Shown here piece after piece: positions 37,301 to 44,932 of a stretch of DNA of 64,000 nt (positions are counted from its first letter, which is position 1; every line of letters begins with the position of its first letter). A program made the translations under genes and the position numbers. The stretch comes from CAVSWT01 sp963775245 (lineage in GTDB: Bacteria > Bacteroidota > Ignavibacteria > Ignavibacteriales > Ignavibacteriaceae). The DNA lies in the NCBI GenBank assembly GCA_963775245.1, contig CAVZID010000012.1, forward strand, positions 1 through 64,000, read 5' to 3'. The notes under the pieces were generated by a model that was not told the origin of the DNA, searched no databases, and saw only the letters and a program-made list of their open reading frames with translations.

Positions 37301-37515
37301 ATCTTGTCCAAAGCGGTAACGTCAATATTGAAATTTATGATATTCTTGGAAGAAAGATTAGAAATTTACTGAATGAAAATTTCAACGCTGGATATCATTC
37401 AGTCACTTGGGATGCAAAAAATGATGGAGGCAATAAAGTAGCTTCCGGTATTTATGTTTATGAATTAAAAACTTCACTATATCTTAAAAGTCGCAAAATG
37501 ATTTTGCTTCAATAA
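34363..37515 (+). CDS. T9SS-secreted multidomain protein: toroid-like N-terminus, two Ig-like domains, LamG
   Basis: The 1050-aa product is best started at TTG 34363, behind GGTGA, because this gives a clean signal peptide (LKKIIIHILPLIFVFVFSIN). An ATG at 34309 would overlap the reductase by 50 bp and bury the signal. Residues 25-550 form a helical region rich in Trp and Asp (PDAITGDDWWYETMPNVFFY, EPEAAGAIAWILFNAF, HEALRESQNAVSPYATGDA) that looks like an alpha/alpha toroid; I do not recognise a named family. Two PKD/cadherin-like repeats follow (about 550-745: NPIINKIAASPRKIDLGKD, FTAPSNPGSYIIKCKIDDG). Next is a LamG/concanavalin-like lectin (about 748-955: GNLVAYYPFNGNANDESG). A T9SS domain closes it (LYQNYPNPFNGESIIKF, KMILLQ). 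It is presumably an exported glycan-active or glycan-binding protein. Confidence 0.74.
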   Translation: MKKIIIHILPLIFVFVFSINFTYSQQINISRIEQMPNKPSPYLMRDWKKVALGYDSLVFNFNLTGQYLPLVWINNNTINYPEHISFGLHTVVGTVDPNSAEAINCLPAVIGASLVGVDKSNQNSNNYALMAGEWFNKNNGELIYLNHPDAITGDDWWYETMPNVFFYQLYDLYPNTGDFNYQFSTIADRWLQAVNSMGGSTTPWKVPYMKYRAFNFLTMKPLSTGVIEPEAAGAIAWILFNAFSETGNAKYRIGAEQAMEFLNSLASNPSYELQLSYGVNVAARMNAELGTNYDITKLINWCFNIGPLRQWGAIVGTWGGYDVDGLIGESIDNDYAFTMNTFEQVGALVPLVRYDDRFARAIGKWVLNASNAARLFYTNYLPDIKQDSEGWAHQYDPNSYIAHEALRESQNAVSPYATGDAISGGWGATNLALYGSSHVGILGGIIDTTNVEGILKLDLLKTDYFHKDAYPSYLIYNPYDSLKTISLNVGSGTYNIYDAVSNTFIKSNVSNYTSIEIPADQSLICVITPSSGTTSYELSKTLVNNIIIDYNSGLSVSNYPPRIKSLAAKQNEILIDSSTTIYCTAVDQDNNTINFNWNSDQGTITGSSQQIKFTAPSNPGSYIIKCKIDDGNSGEDSAQVTIKVVESFNSNPIINKIAASPRKIDLGKDCNIICYASDPENDTISFTWSSELGTINGEGDQITWTAPSTSGNYFIKCKVDDGKGGSTEDSIEVSVRDLSIVQSGNLVAYYPFNGNANDESGNGNNGAVFQATLTTDRFKNSNSAYSFDGVNDNIEITNNTLLNFQNSITVNFWMKVGEFYDREQYPISHGNWENRWKISITNKKIRWTIKTTNGTKDLDSETELKLDSLYNVTAIYSGSDFEIYINGKLDAFTTFTGKLLTTTIDLMIGQVLPGNTQYNFKGVLDEIRIYDYALPYSEIQKLYDINTDASEENNTEIPKENFLYQNYPNPFNGESIIKFNLVQSGNVNIEIYDILGRKIRNLLNENFNAGYHSVTWDAKNDGGNKVASGIYVYELKTSLYLKSRKMILLQ

Positions 37516-37601
37516 CCAGCGTCAATCTTGTATCACCTTTTATATCATTTATTTAGATTAAATTATACTCTGAATCTAATACTATATGGAAAGAAAATGA
37601 G

Positions 37602-39938
37602 ATGATTAAAAAAGAGATCCCAAATAAAATTGCATTTATAGGTGATTATTTACCACGTAAGTGCGGTATCGCAACTTTTACTTCTGATATTTACACAACC
37701 ATTTCTACACAATATCCTAAAAGTGATTGCTTTGTGGTATCAGTAAATGATATTAAAGAAGGTTATGATTATCCTCAAGAAGTAAGGTTCGAAATTGAAG
37801 AACAAAAACTTGCTTCTTATCAGCGAGCTGCAGATTTTTTAAATTTTAATAATACTGAAGTTGTTTCGCTTCAGCATGAGTTTGGAATCTATGGTGGTTT
37901 ATCAGGGAGTCATATATTAGCACTTTTAAGAGATCTTCATTTACCTATTGTCACTACTTTACATACAATACTTGAAACACCTACTTCCGAACAATTTTTA
38001 GTAATGAACGAGCTCATAAAACTTTCTGCCCGTCTTGTTTCCATGACAGTAAAAGGTAAAACTTTTCTTACAGAAATTTATAAAGCACCGGCGGAAAAGA
38101 TAGATGTTATTCCACATGGAATTCCGGATATGTCATTTGTAGATCCGAATTTTTATAAAGACCAATTTGGTGTTGAAGGAAAACAAGTCCTTTTAACTTT
38201 CGGCTTGCTCTCTCCGCAAAAAGGAATTGAAAATGTTTTAAATGCTTTGCCTGCTGTGTTAAAAGAATTTCCAAATGTAGTTTATGTTATTCTTGGCGCA
38301 ACACATCCAAACTTGATTAAAGAACAAGGTGAGACATACAGAATGAGCCTTGAAAGGTTGGCCGCGGATCTCGGAATAAAAAAGAATGTAATTTTTTATA
38401 ACAGGTTTGTTGATATTGAAGAACTTAAAGCTTTTATCGGAATGTCTGATATTTACATTACACCATATATAAACAAAGCACAAATAACATCCGGAGCATT
38501 GGCATACGCATTCGGATGCGGCAAGGCAGTTGTTTCAACTCCCTATTGGCATGCTGAGGAACTTTTAGCTGATGACAGAGGTGTTCTTGTTCCTTTTGCT
38601 GATTCTAGTGCAATAGCAACTGAATTATTATCTTTACTTAAGGATGAAAACAGGCGGCATGCAATGAGAAAAAAAGCATACATGCTGGGCCGTGATATGA
38701 TCTGGAGTGAAATTGCACATCGTTATGTTGAGTCTTTTCAAAAAGCAAGACTTCCTAAAATTGATAAATATCCCCGAATATTTGCAGTTAAAACTCTTGA
38801 AGAAAAAAGAGCAGAGCTTCCTGAAATAAAATTAAATCATTTAATAAGAATGACTGATTCAACAGGCTTATATCATCATGCAATCGGATCTATTCCAAAT
38901 TATAATGAAGGGTATTGCACCGATGATAATGCCCGTGCGCTTCTGCTCACCGTTCTACTTGAAGAAGTATACGAGGATACAGCGAAAATTCAGGAGCTAT
39001 CCAGCCGTTATTCTGCTTTTGTTAATTATGCATTCAGCAAAAAGAAGAAACATTTCAGAAATTTTATGAGCTATGATAGAAAATGGATTGAAGATGTTGG
39101 CTCCGATGATTGTCAAGGAAGATCAATTTGGGCATTAGGAACTTGCGCCGGCAGATCCAAGTACCCTAATTTTCATATGTGGGGGGCTCAATTATTTAAT
39201 CAGATTATTCCCACAGCAACAGAATTAACATCGCCGAGAGCATGGGCTTTTACATTACTTGGAATAAATGAATACTTTAAAAGAATGAGCGGTGATACCG
39301 TTGCGAATCAGATCCGTGATGAACTTACTAATCGGCTTACACACCTTTATGATTCTGTGGCCGAAGAAAAATGGTTCTGGTTCGAAGAAATTTTATCTTA
39401 TGATAATGCAGTAATTCCTCGTGCATTAATTGTTAGCGGGCAATGGACCGGAAATGAAAAAACTTTTGATATTGGATTAAAGTCTTTAAGATGGCTTTTA
39501 AAAATCCAAACATCAGAGGGCGGGTATTTCAGGCCGATCGGCTCAAATGGATTTTATATAAAAGAAGGTTACCGGGCAAAATTTGATCAGCAGCCGATAG
39601 AAGCGTATTCAATGTTATCAGCTTGTCTTGAAGCTTCAAGAGCGACAGATGATAAGTTCTGGCTTGAATCTGCAAGAATGATTTTTGAATGGTTCTTAGG
39701 TAGAAATGATCTAGGGATCCCGCTTTATAACACTAAAACCGGCGGATGTCATGACGCACTTCATGTTGATAGAATAAATCAAAACCAGGGCGGCGAATCA
39801 ACCCTCGCATTTTTACTTTCACTTGTAGAGATGCATATAATGGAAAATTCTTTCCGCTCATTTGAACAGCTTAAAGGCATTAAACATCATACAAAAATTA
39901 TTGAAAAAAAAATTATGGAAGAACATGAAAGCAATTAG
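37602..39938 (+). CDS. GT4 glycosyltransferase fused to a toroid (six-hairpin) domain
   Basis: The 778-aa cytoplasmic protein has two parts. Residues 1-385 are a GT-B fold GT4 transferase: FIGDYLPRKCGIATFTSDIY, LQHEFGIYGGLSGSHILALL, HGIPD, LLTFGLLSPQKGIENVLNAL, and the nucleotide-sugar site ITSGALAYAFGCGKAVVSTP followed by WHAEELL. Residues 400-770 are an alpha/alpha toroid (YNEGYCTDDNARALLLTVLL, SDDCQGRSIWALGTCAG, QNQGGESTLAFLLSLVEM) homologous to the lipoprotein at 29623. Its stop overlaps the start of the long GH130 gene by 14 bp. I recall GT4 plus GH130-like 'predicted glycosidase' neighbours in several phyla, without an established product. It could build or remodel a mannoside that the GH130 enzyme breaks down; this is inference. 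Confidence 0.8.
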   Translation: MIKKEIPNKIAFIGDYLPRKCGIATFTSDIYTTISTQYPKSDCFVVSVNDIKEGYDYPQEVRFEIEEQKLASYQRAADFLNFNNTEVVSLQHEFGIYGGLSGSHILALLRDLHLPIVTTLHTILETPTSEQFLVMNELIKLSARLVSMTVKGKTFLTEIYKAPAEKIDVIPHGIPDMSFVDPNFYKDQFGVEGKQVLLTFGLLSPQKGIENVLNALPAVLKEFPNVVYVILGATHPNLIKEQGETYRMSLERLAADLGIKKNVIFYNRFVDIEELKAFIGMSDIYITPYINKAQITSGALAYAFGCGKAVVSTPYWHAEELLADDRGVLVPFADSSAIATELLSLLKDENRRHAMRKKAYMLGRDMIWSEIAHRYVESFQKARLPKIDKYPRIFAVKTLEEKRAELPEIKLNHLIRMTDSTGLYHHAIGSIPNYNEGYCTDDNARALLLTVLLEEVYEDTAKIQELSSRYSAFVNYAFSKKKKHFRNFMSYDRKWIEDVGSDDCQGRSIWALGTCAGRSKYPNFHMWGAQLFNQIIPTATELTSPRAWAFTLLGINEYFKRMSGDTVANQIRDELTNRLTHLYDSVAEEKWFWFEEILSYDNAVIPRALIVSGQWTGNEKTFDIGLKSLRWLLKIQTSEGGYFRPIGSNGFYIKEGYRAKFDQQPIEAYSMLSACLEASRATDDKFWLESARMIFEWFLGRNDLGIPLYNTKTGGCHDALHVDRINQNQGGESTLAFLLSLVEMHIMENSFRSFEQLKGIKHHTKIIEKKIMEEHESN

Positions 39939-41388
39939 AACAAAGATAGTTATTAAGCCTGACTACAAAAGGGTTCTTTATAAACCTTTCAATATAGTGT
40001 CTCAAGAAAGAATTATAAAGATCATTGGAAGGATTCTAACCCTTTCTGAAAAAGAAGTTAATAAAGAGCTTAAAAATGTGATGAGTGACTTTGAGGAAAG
40101 GCATCAGAGGCTGTGGATATTTTACCTTAATAGATTTGAACAAATGAAAAAATATTTATTAACTGATCAGCAATTAAGTGATGAAAGGAAATTGTTAATA
40201 GGTGCTTATTTTACGCAGGAATATTCAGTGGAATCTGCAGCCCTTTTTAATCCATCGATGGTATGGCATCCAGATCAATCAAATTTGCCGGAAGGAAGCC
40301 GCCGTTTTATTTTAAGTTTAAGAGCTACCGGTGAAGGACATATTTCATCAATAACTTTTAGATCAGGAGTAATTGATAAAGAAAACAAAATAACTATTAG
40401 TGAGCCGACTCGCTTTGTTTCCACTTCAGATAATATTACCAATCCTTTATATGAAAAAATACTTTTTGAAAAAAAGCTTTTTGAACTTGATCTACTTAAT
40501 GATTTTGCAAAACAAATATTAAGTAGTCTCGATGAAAATTTTACAATTTCTGATCTTGAAGATTGTATAAATGTTTTAGTACGTCCCTTTAGAAATAAAG
40601 TCCTTGACCATGAATTAACAGCAAAGGCAATTTTATCTCTTGCACTTTCTAATTATCAAATTCAATATAGTCCTGATCAAAGTCTTTCGGAGAGAATAAT
40701 ATTTCCTCACTCACCTTCTGAAATTAATGGAATTGAAGATGCCCGTTTTGTTGAGTTTACTGATGAAGACGGACAGCGAATATATTATGCTACTTATACC
40801 GCATATGACGGTAGAGTAATCTTTCCACAAATACTTGAGACAAAAGATTTTCTTCATTTCAAAATCAGCACTTTAAATGGGCCTGAAATAAAGAATAAAG
40901 GAATGGCGCTTTTCCCAAGAAAAATTAATGGACTTTATGCGATGATATCGCGCCAGGATAATGAAAATATTTTTTTAATGTATTCTGATCAGCTTCACTT
41001 TTGGTATACAAAACAATTAATTCTAAAGCCAACATATCCATGGGAATTTGTGCAGCTTGGCAATTGCGGTTCGCCTATTGAAACAGAAGCAGGCTGGCTG
41101 GTATTAAGTCATGGGGTAGGTGCTATGCGCGAATATACTATTGGAGCGTTTTTATTAGATAGAAATGATCCATCGATAGTTATCGGTCGTCTGGCAGAGC
41201 CATTGTTAACTGCAAATGAAAAAGAAAGGGAAGGTTACGTGCCTAATGTTGTTTATAGCTGCGGCGGGGCAATACATGGGGGCGAACTAATAATCCCTTA
41301 TGCTATGTCTGATCATGCAAGCAGTATTGCAAAAGTAAATTTGAAAGAATTGCTTACAGAATTAACTTCGGCAAAATATAAAACTTAG
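39925..41388 (+). CDS. GH130-family beta-mannoside phosphorylase/hydrolase (long form)
   Basis: The 487-aa product starts at ATG 39925 behind GGAAGA, overlapping the end of the GT4 fusion gene by 14 bp. Longer in-frame starts lie inside that gene. No signal peptide is seen. The N-terminal 100 residues are a helical extension (ERIIKIIGRILTLSEKEVNK). The GH130 propeller follows: SAALFNPSMVWHPDQSNLP, INGIEDARFVEF with the likely catalytic Asp272, ALFPRKINGLYAMISRQDNE, and PIETEAGWLVLSHGVGAMRE. The phosphate-binding pattern here reads LSHGVG rather than the YHGVR of the short paralogue, so it might be a hydrolase instead. It is translationally coupled to the GT4-toroid protein and followed 10 bp later by a six-hairpin glycosidase. 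Confidence 0.82.
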   Translation: MKAIRTKIVIKPDYKRVLYKPFNIVSQERIIKIIGRILTLSEKEVNKELKNVMSDFEERHQRLWIFYLNRFEQMKKYLLTDQQLSDERKLLIGAYFTQEYSVESAALFNPSMVWHPDQSNLPEGSRRFILSLRATGEGHISSITFRSGVIDKENKITISEPTRFVSTSDNITNPLYEKILFEKKLFELDLLNDFAKQILSSLDENFTISDLEDCINVLVRPFRNKVLDHELTAKAILSLALSNYQIQYSPDQSLSERIIFPHSPSEINGIEDARFVEFTDEDGQRIYYATYTAYDGRVIFPQILETKDFLHFKISTLNGPEIKNKGMALFPRKINGLYAMISRQDNENIFLMYSDQLHFWYTKQLILKPTYPWEFVQLGNCGSPIETEAGWLVLSHGVGAMREYTIGAFLLDRNDPSIVIGRLAEPLLTANEKEREGYVPNVVYSCGGAIHGGELIIPYAMSDHASSIAKVNLKELLTELTSAKYKT

Positions 41389-41398
41389 GTTTACCCAT

Positions 41399-43462
41399 TT
41401 GAAAAAAAATATTCTTTTCATTTCATTCTTGTTTTTGTTCATAAATGTTTATTCGCAAAATAAAATTGGGCGAAAAGATATTGAAGTAAATTTTAAAGGT
41501 GATGCACAAATTGAAGTCGGCAATCATTATGTGGGTGCAGAATTCCATCATAGTTTTCCCGCACCGCAGCGCATAAGTTTCTATTATCCAGTAGCAAATA
41601 GTATTGATCTTAGCACTGATTATTGGAAAAGAGATTCAACTTTTATAATGACGCTGGGCTTATCCGAAGGCGATGATGATATAGAATGGCTGCATGCTAA
41701 ACCATTCGAGTTTGAACTTACTCCTTACTCTGTTTCTTTTAAAAGAATTGAGAAGACAAGGGAGATAAAAATATCGTATGATTTTTGTAATGATAAACCG
41801 GCAATGGTATTAACAATAGAAATTAAAAATCTTACTAATGCGGAAAAAACGTACACACTTTTTACAGATCTTGCCGCATCATTAAAGACCTCTCATACAT
41901 ATAATCATAAAACCGATGCATCGGCTGAGTACGATAATAAAACCAGCACGATGTATTTTAATTACAAAGATATAGAAACTCAATATGCACAGATCTTCGT
42001 TTCAAATCTTGGAGCGGAGCCTATATTTAAAGACAGCAGCGATGAAACTAAAAATCTAAATAGAAAAAAATGGTGGAGAGACGGAAATGACAGAGTTGAG
42101 GCCGATTCCATTGCCACTGATAATATAAATATTCCTGCAGCAGGATTTATTTTTCAGGAAGATGTTAAACCAAATGGAATTTTTAAACTTGTTCAAATTA
42201 TTGGTTCATCAAAAAAGAGAGAAGCAAAAGATTTAGTAAATCAGCTTCGTACAAGCTACAAAGATGAAATAAAATCTTATGAGAAATATGTTCTAAGTGA
42301 AGTAAACAGAAATTTATTTTTAACCGGAGATAAAGTTTTAGATAAAACTATTGTTTGGTCAAGAGCGATGCTTGCAGTCAACCAGCATTACATTGATGGA
42401 AGTATCCAGCCAATGCCTTGTCCTGCAGAATATAATTTTTATTTTACTCATGATGTTTTACTTACAGATTTAGCAGCTGTTAATTTTGATTTGGAAAGAG
42501 TTAAAAATAATTTGCAGTTTATAATTGATCATGCTGATTCAAACAAAATTATTCCGCACGCATATTATTGGAAGGATTCAACATTCAAAACCGAATACGC
42601 AACTCCGGATAATTGGAACCATTTTTGGTTCACAATTCTTTCAGCCAGCTATTTAAAACATTCGAATGATATAGCATTTTTAAATTTACTATATCCATAT
42701 ATCCAAAAAAGTATTAGGGAAACATTAAAGAATGAAAAAGATGGATTGATCTGGGCATACAGGCCTGATTGGTGGGACATTGGCCATAACTTTGGCCCTA
42801 GAGCTTACATGACAATTCTTTCAATTAAATCGCTTAAAGATTTCGTTGAAATATCTAAAACGTTAAACAAGAAAATTGATTTTTCTTATTACACTAACCT
42901 TGCAGACGAAATGCAGCAAACACTCAATAAAAAATTATGGAGTGACGATCAAAAATATATTATAAATTATTATGAAGATGGCTCAATAGATAAACATTAC
43001 TACATGGGTTCGCTTCTTGCAGTTTATTTTAATCTTTTAAATGATCAAAGAAGTAAAGAACTTATTAAAACCGCTGAAGAAAAATTGTTAGATGAGAAAC
43101 TCGGTATTTATACTTTATTCCCTATGGACTTTAATAAGTTAATTGACAAATTGAAATTCGCAGGCAATGAAGCCGGCGAACCTTTTAAATATGCAAACGG
43201 TGGAATTTGGATGCATGGAAACGCGTGGTATGCATTTGATTTAATTAAAACCGGCCAAAGAGAGAAATCAATTAATTTTATAAAAAGAACAATGACACTT
43301 GATGGCATAATTAACAGTCCAAATGGTCAGCCTGCTATGTATGAATATCGTGATAGTAATTTTAATAATCCGAAAGAATATGGGAAAATTGACAAGCCTC
43401 AATTCATGTGGGCAGCAGGGTGGTACTTATATTGTATATATGAGCTTTATCCAAAAGAATAA
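41399..43462 (+). CDS. Secreted six-hairpin glycosidase-like protein (GH94/GH15-like fold)
   Basis: The 687-aa product begins with TTG at 41399, giving the signal peptide MKKNILFISFLFLFINVYSQ (first residue read as Met). An N-terminal beta-sandwich (about 25-270) is followed by an (alpha/alpha)6 barrel (about 300-685). The barrel has QPMPCPAEYNFYFTHDVLLT near 340-360, DNWNHFWFTILSASYLKH, LIWAYRPDWWDIGHNFGPRA near 445-465, NGGIWMHGNAWYAFDLIKTG near 600-620 and WAAGWYLYCIYELYP at the end. This layout is that of GH94, GH15 or amylo-1,6-glucosidase relatives. The Trp-Asp-His cluster and the Asp in FTHDVLLTD could be catalytic. No closer family is recognised. It closes the long transcript, ten bp after the long GH130 gene; the nearby genes suggest a manno- or gluco-oligosaccharide substrate in the periplasm. 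Confidence 0.64.
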   Translation: MKKNILFISFLFLFINVYSQNKIGRKDIEVNFKGDAQIEVGNHYVGAEFHHSFPAPQRISFYYPVANSIDLSTDYWKRDSTFIMTLGLSEGDDDIEWLHAKPFEFELTPYSVSFKRIEKTREIKISYDFCNDKPAMVLTIEIKNLTNAEKTYTLFTDLAASLKTSHTYNHKTDASAEYDNKTSTMYFNYKDIETQYAQIFVSNLGAEPIFKDSSDETKNLNRKKWWRDGNDRVEADSIATDNINIPAAGFIFQEDVKPNGIFKLVQIIGSSKKREAKDLVNQLRTSYKDEIKSYEKYVLSEVNRNLFLTGDKVLDKTIVWSRAMLAVNQHYIDGSIQPMPCPAEYNFYFTHDVLLTDLAAVNFDLERVKNNLQFIIDHADSNKIIPHAYYWKDSTFKTEYATPDNWNHFWFTILSASYLKHSNDIAFLNLLYPYIQKSIRETLKNEKDGLIWAYRPDWWDIGHNFGPRAYMTILSIKSLKDFVEISKTLNKKIDFSYYTNLADEMQQTLNKKLWSDDQKYIINYYEDGSIDKHYYMGSLLAVYFNLLNDQRSKELIKTAEEKLLDEKLGIYTLFPMDFNKLIDKLKFAGNEAGEPFKYANGGIWMHGNAWYAFDLIKTGQREKSINFIKRTMTLDGIINSPNGQPAMYEYRDSNFNNPKEYGKIDKPQFMWAAGWYLYCIYELYPKE

Positions 43463-43758
43463 TATTATATAACTACTTGAAATTGAAAGTGATATTTTTG
43501 ATTGTATGATTTTTTTAAATCAAAATTTTAACAATTATTTTATAATAAGTCAGGGGTAAAGTAGTGACTCTCGCCATCTCAAAAAAAATTTACTTCTTTT
43601 AGCCTCAATATACTTTTCATGAATTAAATATGAATTTCACAAATTATATTAGTGCCCCAAAAACTCAGCCTGACAAATAATTCGAATGTGTAGTTTGGTT
43701 TTAATTTGATATCAATTCTCAATAAATAATTTAATTTTAAAAAAATATTTTAAAAAGC
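43463..43758. other. AT-rich intergenic region upstream of lacI gene 2
   Basis: No ORF or clear terminator is visible between the glycosidase stop and the promoter at 43759. The only recognised element is copy B of the diverged repeat at 43556-43601. Confidence 0.6.
43556..43601 (+). repeat. Diverged direct repeat, copy B (upstream of lacI gene 2)
   Basis: This 46-bp copy begins GTAAAGT, contains GACTCTCGCCATCTC and ends TTTACTTCTTTTA. It aligns over its full length with 10588-10634 with one gap. It lies about 215 bp upstream of the second LacI gene. Confidence 0.45.
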
Positions 43759-43787
43759 TTGACAAATAATTTTTTTGAGTTTATTTT
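43759..43787 (+). promoter_or_regulatory. Sigma70-like promoter of lacI gene 2
   Basis: TTGACA at 43759-43764 and TATTTT at 43782-43787 are separated by 17 bp. The last T of the -10 box is the first base of the operator, so repressor binding would block start-site access. This mirrors the promoter of the first LacI gene. Confidence 0.55.
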
Positions 43788-43799
43788 GCAATCGTTTGC
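43787..43799. promoter_or_regulatory. LacI-type operator in the promoter of lacI gene 2
   Basis: TGCAATCGTTTGC matches the reverse complement of the site at 44859-44872 (TGCAATCGTTTGCA) over its full 13 bp. It begins at the end of the -10 box and lies 15 bp before the ATG at 43815, indicating autoregulation by the LacI protein encoded there. Confidence 0.66.
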
Positions 43800-43814
43800 G
43801 GGAACGATTTATTT

Positions 43815-44831
43815 ATGAGAGCAATGAGAAATATTACAATTTTAGATATTGCAAAAAAATTAAAAATTTCTGCGTCGACAGTTTCACGTGCGCTTAACGA
43901 CCACCCTGATATAAAACAAAGCACTAAAGACCAAGTAAAAAATCTTGCTAAAAAATTAAATTACTCACCAAATCCAATCGCAAGAAGTCTTAAAAGTAAT
44001 AAAACAAATGTTATTGGTGTAATTGTTCCTGAAATAGAGCACGATTTCTTTTCTTCAGCCATAAGTGGAATTGAAGAAGTTGCTTATCATTCCGGTTACA
44101 CAATATTGGTTTGTCAGTCTAATGAAAGCTATGAAAGGGAAATTGTTAATACAAATGCTTTAATGAATCAAAGAGTAGCAGGGCTTATTGTTTCTATTTC
44201 GCAAAGCACTAAAAACGGAAATCACTTCCAGGAATTAATTAATAGAAGTATTCCAATTGTTTTTTTCGATAGAATTTGTAATGATGTTTCTGCAAACAAA
44301 GTAGTAATTGATGATGCAAAAAGTGCTTTCAATGCTGTTTCGCATTTAATAGAAAGGGGAAGGAAAAAAATTGCACATTTCGCAGGGCCTAAAGAATTAA
44401 AAATTTGTGAACAAAGATTAAAAGGATATAAAAACGCTTTAAAAAAAGCGAAAATTCCTCTATTAAAGGAGCTTATTCGTTACGGAGATTTACATGAAGA
44501 TAACGGATACAAATCAATGGATTTACTTTTAAAAGAGAAAATTATTCCTGATGCAATATTTGCCGTAAATGATCCGGTAGCAATTGGAGCATATCAAAGA
44601 ATAAAAGAGGCTGGGTTAAAGATTCCTAAAGATATTGCAATTGTGGGATTTTCAAATAATAAGATTACGGCTTTAGTCGATCCTCCTTTAACAACTATTG
44701 ATCAACCGTCGTTTGACATGGGAAAAAAAGCAATAGAAATTTTAATTGGGATGATTGAAAACAAAAAAAATAATGGTGAAATAAAAACCGTGGTACTTGA
44801 TACTAAATTAGTTGTTAGAGGTTCAACTTAA
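43815..44831 (+). CDS. LacI-family transcriptional regulator 2
   Basis: The 338-aa repressor has a LacI helix-turn-helix (residues 6-55: ITILDIAKKLKISASTVSRA) with the usual Arg after 'TVS'. Its hinge is NPIARSLKSNKTN. The sugar-sensing domain includes VIVPEIEHDFFSSAISGIEE and AIFAVNDPVAIGAYQRIKEA. ATG at 43815 or 43824 could be the start; the second has GAGAG immediately before it. The HTH residues and operator differ from those of the first LacI protein, so cross-talk is unlikely. Identical operators flank the gene, one in its own promoter and one just before the symporter gene. It therefore probably represses itself and the symporter-galK-galT operon until a galactose-related inducer appears. 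Confidence 0.92.
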   Translation: MRAMRNITILDIAKKLKISASTVSRALNDHPDIKQSTKDQVKNLAKKLNYSPNPIARSLKSNKTNVIGVIVPEIEHDFFSSAISGIEEVAYHSGYTILVCQSNESYEREIVNTNALMNQRVAGLIVSISQSTKNGNHFQELINRSIPIVFFDRICNDVSANKVVIDDAKSAFNAVSHLIERGRKKIAHFAGPKELKICEQRLKGYKNALKKAKIPLLKELIRYGDLHEDNGYKSMDLLLKEKIIPDAIFAVNDPVAIGAYQRIKEAGLKIPKDIAIVGFSNNKITALVDPPLTTIDQPSFDMGKKAIEILIGMIENKKNNGEIKTVVLDTKLVVRGST

Positions 44832-44857
44832 TTTGAAAGCGTTTTTTTTATTACTTA

Positions 44858-44873
44858 CTGCAAACGATTGCAG
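44858..44873. promoter_or_regulatory. LacI-type operator upstream of the symporter-gal operon
   Basis: CTGCAAACGATTGCAG is palindromic in its arms (CTGCAA/TTGCAG) with a central ACGA. Its reverse strand contains the same TGCAATCGTTTGC found at 43787-43799. It lies 27 bp after the LacI stop and 60 bp before the symporter ATG at 44933. A weak TTGAAA lies 20 bp upstream, but a -10 box is not clear. Confidence 0.66.
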
Positions 44874-44932
44874 ATATTTTTAACAGTAGTAAAATTATTT
44901 TCTATCAAATTCAAAAAAAATAATAAAGATTT

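Noticed and set aside
42859..42868. AAACGTTAAA inside the six-hairpin glycosidase gene as an operator
   Set aside because: It is coding, asymmetric and not placed at any promoter.
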